This document shows positions 1-4,535 of a DNA stretch of 5,566 nt, in pieces (the stretch's first letter is position 1; every line of letters begins with the position of its first letter). Source of the DNA: Bacteroidota bacterium. Its GTDB lineage: Bacteria > Bacteroidota > Bacteroidia > Bacteroidales > UBA1556. The stretch covers positions 1 to 5,566 of the forward strand of contig QMPB01000354.1 in assembly GCA_003648395.1 (NCBI GenBank), written 5' to 3'. The position numbers and the translations under genes are program-made. The notes under the pieces were generated by a model that did no database searches, was not told where the DNA came from, and was given only the letters and a program-made list of their open reading frames with translations.

Positions 1-37
1 ATATTGTGGCAAGCTTTAACAATAAAAACAAAAAATT

Positions 38-1825
38 ATGGCATTTTTTGACATTAAAGGTTTAATAACTCCCTTTACGGCTCTGAAACAGTTTGGAAAA
101 GCTCCTCACACTGTTACTTATCCTACGCAAGAGAAAAAAACCGCTGACCGCTATAGAGGATTACATTTTAATAACCTAGAAGATTGTATTGGTTGTGGAA
201 ACTGTTCTACAATCTGTATGAATGAGGCTATTGATATGATAAACTTAACTCAAATAGAAGGAAAAGAGGGCGATAGTGGATTAAGACCGAGAGTTGATAA
301 TGGTCGTTGCTGCTGGTGTGCTCTTTGTGTTGAGGTTTGTCCAACAGGATCATTAAGCCTTACCAAAGATTATATATACGTTACTCCCGATGCTAATAAA
401 TTTCTATGGACACCAGGAGTAGATAATCCTGAAGCAAAGGATAATTTGTCATTCCAGAGTGATATTAAGAATTCATTATCAATGTTTAACAGAGTGCCAA
501 TGCCAGAAATGGATGGTACTGAGCGAGTGAAGTCATTTGCCGAAACAATGCTATATTATACTGAGGAAGCAGCCCGTGAGGAGGCTTCTCGTTGTATTTC
601 TTGTAGCCTTTGTACAGAGGTTTGCCCTGATCATATGCATATTCCTGAGTATATTAATGCCATTGCTCAGGGTGAAGATGAGGACGCTATCCGTATTATT
701 TATGATAATAACCCACTGGGTGAAATGTGTGGTAAGGTTTGTACTCGCCGCTGTGAAGACGTATGTGCTCTTGAGGTTAGAGGAGAAGCTGTTGCAATCC
801 GTTGGTTGAAAGAATATGCTGTTGGCCGTGCCGAAAATGCTGAAGCTTTACAAGAGATTGTAAGCCCTGAAATATTGCCTCCAAATGGTAAAAAAGTTGG
901 TATTATTGGTGCTGGTCCTTCGGGATTAACAGCAGCATATTATCTTGCTCTTAAAGGTTTTGATGTTACCATTTACGAATCGCACTCTTATGCAGGTGGA
1001 ATGGTAATGTACGGTATTCCAAAATATCGTTTGCCAATGGATAGCTTGAATAAGCAGATTAATTATATGAAGAATATTGGTGTTAAAATAGAATTTAACA
1101 CCCATGTTGGTAAAGATATTTCTTTCGATAAAATTTATAAAGAAAGTGACGCTATATTTGTAGGTGTTGGATTCCAAGTGCCATACGATATTGGTATCGA
1201 AGGTGAAGATGCTAAAGGAGTTATTCCTGCAGTAAGTCTTCTTTTTGATGTAAATAATGGAAGTACTCCTGATGTAGGAAATAAAGTAATTGTTATTGGT
1301 GGTGGTAATGTTGCCATTGATGGTGCTCGTGTTTCTAAACGATTAGGTGCCGATGTTACGATTATGTATCGTCGTAGAGTTGAAGATATGCCAGCTGATT
1401 GGGAAGAGATTGAAGGAGCAGGGCATGAAAATGTTGAAATTATGCCTCAAACTATTCCTGTTGAAATCCTAAGCGATGAAAACAATAAAGTTACAGGTAT
1501 TAAATATCTGAAAGCTGAAATGGTTTCTGATGGTAAAGGTGGTCGTCCTCGTCCTGTGCCTATTGAGGGTAGCGAAGCTATTATGGAATGTTCTACTGTT
1601 ATTGGTGCTATTGGTCAGGAAGCTGATTATAGTTTCTTCCCAGAAGAGTATCGTAATAATGTAGAAATTGAGCGTGGTAGAATGGTAGTGAATGACGATA
1701 TGCAAACAACTGATCCAAAGATTTTTGCTGGAGGAGATGCAGTAAATCGTGTTGCTGATGCTATTAGTGCAATTGCTGATGGTTATAATGCAGTTAAAGC
1801 TATTGAGAAATTTATTATGAAATAG
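38..1825 (+). CDS. NuoI-like ferredoxin / GltD-type FAD-NADPH oxidoreductase fusion
   Basis: A 595-aa cytoplasmic iron-sulfur flavoprotein, predicted to move electrons between NAD(P)H and a ferredoxin-like or partner-enzyme acceptor. Residues 20-60 resemble NuoI (TVTYP, then DRYRG). A dicluster ferredoxin domain follows, with cysteines 50/53/56/60 and 91/94/97/101. Residues 180-245 form the glutamate-synthase-type N-terminal Fe-S domain (C186/189/192/196 and C231/235/239/243). An FAD Rossmann motif GAGPSG lies at 291-296, the nucleotide site GGGNVAID at 421-428, YRRR with MP at 444-452 (typical of NADPH-binding GltD proteins), and GGDAVN at 565-570. GltD itself is roughly 450-480 aa; the excess is the ferredoxin extension. 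No glutamate synthase large subunit is visible, so true GltD function is unlikely. A 2-oxoacid:acceptor oxidoreductase or hydrogenase partner is possible but unseen, because the upstream side is cut. The ATG follows an A-rich leader without a Shine-Dalgarno motif. The family call is firm; the physiological substrate is unknown. Confidence 0.93.
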   Translation: MAFFDIKGLITPFTALKQFGKAPHTVTYPTQEKKTADRYRGLHFNNLEDCIGCGNCSTICMNEAIDMINLTQIEGKEGDSGLRPRVDNGRCCWCALCVEVCPTGSLSLTKDYIYVTPDANKFLWTPGVDNPEAKDNLSFQSDIKNSLSMFNRVPMPEMDGTERVKSFAETMLYYTEEAAREEASRCISCSLCTEVCPDHMHIPEYINAIAQGEDEDAIRIIYDNNPLGEMCGKVCTRRCEDVCALEVRGEAVAIRWLKEYAVGRAENAEALQEIVSPEILPPNGKKVGIIGAGPSGLTAAYYLALKGFDVTIYESHSYAGGMVMYGIPKYRLPMDSLNKQINYMKNIGVKIEFNTHVGKDISFDKIYKESDAIFVGVGFQVPYDIGIEGEDAKGVIPAVSLLFDVNNGSTPDVGNKVIVIGGGNVAIDGARVSKRLGADVTIMYRRRVEDMPADWEEIEGAGHENVEIMPQTIPVEILSDENNKVTGIKYLKAEMVSDGKGGRPRPVPIEGSEAIMECSTVIGAIGQEADYSFFPEEYRNNVEIERGRMVVNDDMQTTDPKIFAGGDAVNRVADAISAIADGYNAVKAIEKFIMK

Positions 1826-1879
1826 AATATTGCTTATTAGGAATTTTGGGTTCAATTTATTTATTATCAAATTATGCCC

Positions 1880-1963
1880 GTAAATAGTAAACAGTAATCG
1901 GTGATTGGTAATCTGTAACAATAATTAATATTACAGATTACTGACCCACTGATTACCGATTAC
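1880..1963. repeat. Inverted pair of degenerate heptanucleotide arrays forming a long hairpin
   Basis: The + strand at 1880-1921 reads as six consecutive 7-mers: GTAAATA, GTAAACA, GTAATCG, GTGATTG, GTAATCT, GTAACAA. The - strand from 1963 down to 1928 reads GTAATCG, GTAATCA, an 8-mer GTGGGTCA, GTAATCT, GTAATAT. The two arrays face each other. 1908-1918 pairs with 1931-1941 (11 bp, 12-nt loop), and 1894-1906 pairs with 1951-1963 (13 bp including two G-U), separated by a 1/9-nt internal loop. It sits 54 bp after the flavoprotein stop, between convergent genes. No T-tract follows, so it is not a classic terminator. It could be a dispersed genomic repeat, an mRNA 3'-end stabiliser or a protein-binding palindrome. 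Confidence 0.75.
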
Positions 1964-2023
1964 ATTTTAGAAACTCTTTAATAATTAGGGGATTATAAGT
2001 TAAATATTTAAAGACATTAATAT

Positions 2024-2062
2024 AAAGTGCAGATTGTGTTTATTCATGGTTTGCACTTTTTT
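2024..2062 (+). terminator. Probable intrinsic terminator between convergent genes
   Basis: AAAGTGCA (2024-2031) is the exact complement of TGCACTTT (2052-2059), giving an 8-bp stem with a 20-nt loop, followed on the + strand by a T run reaching 2062. It would end + strand transcripts from the flavoprotein gene, whose stop is about 200 bp upstream. On the - strand the same stem lies just past the stop of the beta-barrel gene, but the tail after it (TTTATATTAA) is poorer, so bidirectional use is only possible. The large loop lowers confidence. Confidence 0.5.
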
Positions 2063-2081
2063 ATTTAAAAAGTTTTGTAAG

Positions 2082-2717
2082 CTATAATTTATAATTTAAT
2101 CCTATTAATAATAGGGCATTAAAGCTAGTTTGTTTTTCATTTTCAAAAGCAGGTTGTCTTCTTAATTCATTTAGGCCTTGTTTATATCTTGCTTCTACCG
2201 ATAAATCAACCTTATCGGATAAAGGAAACTGTACTCCAATTCCAATATTTAAGTCTATTCCAAATCTATTCCAGAATTCTTTATCACGATCCACAAATAT
2301 TTCCCCTCCAATATCAACTGTTTGCTTAAATCTTACTAAATAACCAAGTGATACTCCTGTATTTACAAAGTACTTAACTTTGTTTCCAAAACTTGTATTT
2401 AGCATTAGTGGAACGTTGAGAAATCCAAAACTATGCTTAAATTCATAGTCCACAATGTCACCGGCGGTATTTTTTATATCTGAAACTATATATGAGCTTC
2501 GTATATCATAATCCAAACCTGTGATAATGGCAAATGTTTTGTTTAATTTATAAGTATATGATAAGCCAAAATCATAACCAATACTATTCGAAAAAAAAGA
2601 ATATGTACTACTTAATCCACCTCCCATATAAGCCCCTATATTATGCTTATTATCTTGCGCAATACTACCTAAGCTTATTGTTATCCCGAGCATTAGTGTG
2701 ATAATTACTTTTTTCAT
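2082..2717 (-). CDS. PorT-like outer-membrane beta-barrel protein
   Basis: A 211-aa exported protein. Residues 1-20 are a signal peptide (MKK, hydrophobic stretch, cleavage probably after SIA or SIAQ). The mature part alternates amphipathic strands with short polar turns. It carries the pattern of the Bacteroidota OMP_b-brl_2/PorT-like family: FLNVPLML near 99-106, KYFVNTGVSLGYL at 115-127, then DLNIGIGVQFPL, ARYKQGL and a closing strand ending GLNYKL. This suggests an eight-strand barrel in the outer membrane. Family members are mostly of unknown function; only PorT proper is tied to T9SS, and nothing here shows this is PorT. It is a single gene, convergent with the flavoprotein and divergent from everything downstream. 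The ATG lies after an AT-rich leader without a Shine-Dalgarno motif. Family confidence is good; no specific role can be given. Confidence 0.85.
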   Translation of the reverse strand: MKKVIITLMLGITISLGSIAQDNKHNIGAYMGGGLSSTYSFFSNSIGYDFGLSYTYKLNKTFAIITGLDYDIRSSYIVSDIKNTAGDIVDYEFKHSFGFLNVPLMLNTSFGNKVKYFVNTGVSLGYLVRFKQTVDIGGEIFVDRDKEFWNRFGIDLNIGIGVQFPLSDKVDLSVEARYKQGLNELRRQPAFENEKQTSFNALLLIGLNYKL

Positions 2718-2777
2718 AGTTTTTATTTTTAACCCAATTAGTGGTTTAATTATTTTCTACTCTAGAATTGAGTAATG

Positions 2778-2785
2778 CAAATATA
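2778..2785 (-). promoter_or_regulatory. Candidate -7 box of the beta-barrel gene
   Basis: The - strand reads TATATTTG, an exact fit to the Bacteroidota -7 consensus TAnnTTTG, 60 bp upstream of the ATG at 2717, implying a leader of roughly 50 nt. No clear TTG/TTTG -33 element is visible at the usual spacing, so the call rests on the -7 match and its position. Confidence 0.4.
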
Positions 2786-2963
2786 GCTTATATTATTGTT
2801 TGGGTCACTATTGATAAGAGTAAAATTTAGTTCCGTATCCGACTAATGGCTATATACTCAATATATTAGTAGGTTTAGCTATGCTTCATCAAAAAAATTA
2901 CTTTTAAATTTTCATTCTTATTGCAATTCTAGCATTTTGTTATTCATCTAGTTCATTATTAAT

Positions 2964-2982
2964 TATTTTGATAATCAAAATA
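2964..2982. repeat. 19-bp palindrome, possible operator
   Basis: TATTTTGA, then TAA, then TCAAAATA: two perfect 8-bp arms around a 3-bp centre. The stem is pure A/T apart from one G/C pair, so it is more likely a DNA-binding dimer site than an RNA terminator. The core TGATAATCA equals the centre of the E. coli Fur box consensus, but only 13 of 19 positions match overall and the region is AT-rich, so a Fur assignment is not justified. Confidence 0.35.
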
Positions 2983-3018
2983 CTGTAAACATAGCATATT
3001 GTGGGCAGTTTTGGTTTT

Positions 3019-3045
3019 AAACAGGTATTATCATAAAAACAGGTA
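3019..3045 (+). repeat. Direct repeat AAACAGGTA x2, 18-bp period
   Basis: AAACAGGTA occurs at 3019-3027 and again at 3037-3045, with start points 18 bp apart. The GC-containing core CAGGTA stands out from AT-rich surroundings. Tandem half-sites spaced near two helical turns upstream of a promoter are typical of response-regulator or activator binding; here that is inference from spacing and position, about 85 bp before the start of the small ORF. Confidence 0.35.
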
Positions 3046-3054
3046 ATTCCCCTA

Positions 3055-3085
3055 TTTCTTTTTACAATATTTATTGTTTTCTTTG
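3055..3085 (+). promoter_or_regulatory. Weak candidate promoter for the short transcription unit
   Basis: TTTC at 3055-3058, a 19-bp spacer and TTTCTTTG at 3078-3085 resemble the Bacteroidota -33/-7 arrangement (TTTG, then TAnnTTTG) with one mismatch in each box. Transcription would start near 3092, about 40 nt before the ATG at 3130, and end at the terminator at 3272-3302, giving an RNA of about 210 nt. With mismatches in both boxes in AT-rich DNA this is tentative. Confidence 0.22.
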
Positions 3086-3129
3086 TATCAAAATAAATAC
3101 ACTATTAATCACAGTTAAAATTTATAAAT

Positions 3130-3222
3130 ATGAAAAGGGCTATTGATTTTATATGGAAAGAGTTGTTTTTAATTAGTACAGTTTTATTGATAATAATAAT
3201 AACGGCATTATTGCCAGCATAA
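3130..3222 (+). CDS. Candidate 30-aa single-pass membrane peptide
   Basis: ATG to TAA encodes 30 residues. The N-terminus MKRAIDFIWKEL is charged and amphipathic. A hydrophobic run from about residue 12 to 28 follows (LFLISTVLLIIIITALL), then PA and the stop. Positive charges at the N-terminus suggest an N-in inner-membrane peptide. The ORF is too short for standard gene calling and I recognise no family. Support comes from context: it lies alone in an 800-bp gap, has a possible promoter 45-75 bp upstream, and is followed 50 bp after its stop by a strong intrinsic terminator, so a short RNA is probably made here. Alternatives are a non-coding small RNA with a chance ORF, or a toxin-like or regulatory micropeptide. 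No antisense antitoxin RNA was identified. Confidence 0.4.
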   Translation: MKRAIDFIWKELFLISTVLLIIIITALLPA

Positions 3223-3271
3223 AGAATTTATTTACTATAAATCATACACTAATTGCTAATACATTAAGTTG

Positions 3272-3302
3272 AAAGCGTTTCTCTTTTGGGAAACGCTTTT
3301 TT
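3272..3302 (+). terminator. Strong intrinsic terminator
   Basis: AAAGCGTTTCTC (3272-3283) pairs with GGGAAACGCTTT (3288-3299) around a TTTT loop: 12 pairs including one T-G wobble. A run of six T follows at 3297-3302. It is the clearest terminator in the window and faces the + strand. The only candidate gene it can serve nearby is the 30-codon ORF ending 50 bp upstream. Confidence 0.88.
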
Positions 3303-3521
3303 ATTGTGTTATTTTGTGTTTTACAAGGCTTAAAAAATATTTAATAAATTAACATTTAATTAAAGTTTAGTTATGAATTCTATTAAAAAAATATCTAAAT
3401 TTGTAGTCCTCATTATTTTGAGGTTATATGGTTTAAAATATTTATTTTTTGCTTTATAATAGAAATTTATCTAGTGAGATTATTTATTATAAATTCTCAC
3501 ATAACTTAATAATTATTGATT
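3303..3521. other. Leader region of the lamin-tail gene
   Basis: An AT-rich gap between the terminator and the next ATG. It contains a -7-like box at 3396-3403, a small 5-bp hairpin (CCTCA 3408-3412 with TGAGG 3419-3423), a 6-bp hairpin near the start codon (3474-3500), and a 28-codon ORF (3373-3459) that is probably fortuitous. No RNA gene or riboswitch was recognised. Confidence 0.5.
3396..3403 (+). promoter_or_regulatory. Candidate -7 box of the lamin-tail gene
   Basis: TAAATTTG fits the Bacteroidota TAnnTTTG consensus exactly and lies 118 bp before the ATG at 3522. A start near 3408 would give a leader of about 115 nt. No convincing -33 TTG is seen 19-21 bp upstream. It is the only exact match I found between the preceding terminator and the gene. 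Confidence 0.35.
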
Positions 3522-4451
3522 ATGAAAAAAACATTACTTTTATCTTTTGCGCTTATAGTTAGTGCTTTATCATTTGGACAATGTACAGAATTATTTATTT
3601 CAGAATACGTACATGGTTTTGGAAATAACCGCGCACTAGAGATTTATAATCCAACTGCTGCACCAATAAGTATGGCAGATTATCAATTAGTTCGTTATAG
3701 TAACGGAGGAACTAGCCCTTATGTATTAACATTTGATGGAAATCATATGATTGAGTCAGCTGATGTTTGGGTAATTGTAGTTGATAAGCGTGATGCTGCA
3801 GGTACAGGTTATGATACTATGGTGGATCCAGCATTACAAGCATTAGCAGACACTTTTGTTTGCCCAGTTTATTCTCAAAATAAGATGTTCTATTTTAATG
3901 GAAACGATGCTGTAACTCTTGAGAAACTTGATGGTACATATATTGATATTTTCGGGAAAATTGGCGAAGACCCAGGTATTGCTTGGACTGATGATGCTGA
4001 AAATGGATATACAAGTGTTGCTGGTGGTAACTGGTTAACTAAACGCCAAACATTAAAGCGTAGAGAGTCTATCCAAGGTGGTTTAACAGTAAATCCTCCA
4101 TTCTTTTTTGCACTTACAGATTGGGATTCTCTTCCAAATATGACTTTTGATCACCTACAATGGCACGTTAGTTCTTGCCAAACTACTAGTGTAGAGGAAG
4201 TAATAAAGAAGAATGATTGTTTCTTTTATCCTAATCCAAGCTCTACAGGTTTCTTTATGGTAAAAGGTACTGAGATTATCAAATCTGTTGAGGTTATTAA
4301 TGTTATTGGCGAAGTAGTGATTACTAAAGAAAATCCCGTTCAGCGTGGTGATATTAGAATTGAAACTAATAACTTAGATAACGGTATTTACTTTGTTAAT
4401 GTGTATTTTAATGATAATACATCTACAACAAAGAAAGTTATAATTAACTAG
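3522..4451 (+). CDS. Secreted lamin-tail-domain protein with T9SS type A sorting tail
   Basis: A 309-aa protein. Residues 1-20 are a signal peptide (MKKTLLL, ending LSFGQ). Residues 23-150 match the bacterial lamin tail domain (LTD): LFISEYVHGFGNNRALEIYNP at the N-end, then FYFNGNDAVTLEKLDG and IDIFGKIGEDPG, which is the usual order in Bacteroidota. A WLTKRQTLKRR segment follows near 171-181. From about 234 the C-terminus is a Por-secretion-tail domain: FFYPNPSSTG at 234-243, VEVINVIGEVV, LDNGIYFVNV and a final KKVIIN. It should cross the inner membrane by Sec and be exported or surface-anchored by T9SS. The LTD is probably a binding or adhesion module; no nuclease or other catalytic domain accompanies it, unlike many LTD exoproteins. 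I chose the ATG at 3522 over a TTG two codons upstream because MKK gives a standard signal peptide. Its own terminator follows; a TonB receptor gene lies 84 bp downstream. Confidence 0.9.
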   Translation: MKKTLLLSFALIVSALSFGQCTELFISEYVHGFGNNRALEIYNPTAAPISMADYQLVRYSNGGTSPYVLTFDGNHMIESADVWVIVVDKRDAAGTGYDTMVDPALQALADTFVCPVYSQNKMFYFNGNDAVTLEKLDGTYIDIFGKIGEDPGIAWTDDAENGYTSVAGGNWLTKRQTLKRRESIQGGLTVNPPFFFALTDWDSLPNMTFDHLQWHVSSCQTTSVEEVIKKNDCFFYPNPSSTGFFMVKGTEIIKSVEVINVIGEVVITKENPVQRGDIRIETNNLDNGIYFVNVYFNDNTSTTKKVIIN

Positions 4452-4473
4452 TAATTATAGTTAAATGAATATC

Positions 4474-4500
4474 AAAGCCCTCCTTAGTGAGGGTTTTTTT
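4474..4500 (+). terminator. Intrinsic terminator after the lamin-tail gene
   Basis: CCCTC (4478-4482) pairs with GAGGG (4489-4493) over a 6-nt loop; flanking AAAG against the T-tract extends the stem. Seven T residues (4494-4500) follow. It lies 22 bp after the stop codon. It separates the lamin-tail gene from the receptor gene only 35 bp further on, so the receptor depends on readthrough or on a promoter overlapping this hairpin. Confidence 0.82.
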
Positions 4501-4535
4501 AGCTAAAATCATTAATTCTCTTTAAAATCTTATTT

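Larger units (their letters stand above)
2786..3129. other. Intergenic region without a gene, with two short candidate operator-like elements
   Basis: No ORF longer than about ten codons with a plausible start was found on the + strand here, and no RNA gene was recognised. Two short structured elements stand out: a 19-bp palindrome at 2964-2982 and a pair of 9-bp direct repeats at 3019-3045. Both lie upstream of the small ORF at 3130. The rest is AT-rich and unremarkable. Confidence 0.5.

Noticed and set aside
1..37. Tail of an upstream gene (frame 2 reads YCGKL then stop at 17-19)
   Set aside because: Five codons cannot be told from chance; frames 1 and 3 are also open through this stretch. 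An upstream operon gene is likely but its end cannot be placed.
537..809. Overlapping open frame in the + strand
   Set aside because: It is an out-of-frame shadow of the flavoprotein Fe-S domain, with no independent start context or recognisable domain. The same judgement applies to the - strand frames at 926-1177, 1135-1317 and 5102-5353.
1469..1921. 150-aa open frame on the - strand
   Set aside because: It lies antisense to the well-conserved C-terminal half of the flavoprotein and its translation is rich in Ile, Asn, Thr and Ser with no domain pattern, as expected from reading AT-rich coding DNA backwards.
1880..1963. CRISPR array
   Set aside because: The units are 7 bp, contiguous and degenerate, with no spacers and no cas genes nearby.
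2964..2982. Confident Fur box
   Set aside because: Only 13 of 19 positions match the E. coli consensus, the matches are mostly A/T, and neither neighbouring gene is a clear iron gene.
3516..3521. TTG start two codons before the ATG of the lamin-tail gene
   Set aside because: The ATG at 3522 gives a canonical MKK signal peptide; the TTG adds only two residues and has no supporting ribosome-binding signal.
3570..3590. Lipoprotein signal in the lamin-tail protein (Cys21 right after the signal peptide)
   Set aside because: The residues before the Cys are FGQ. A lipobox needs a small residue (Gly, Ala or Ser) at -1, and the T9SS tail already accounts for localisation.
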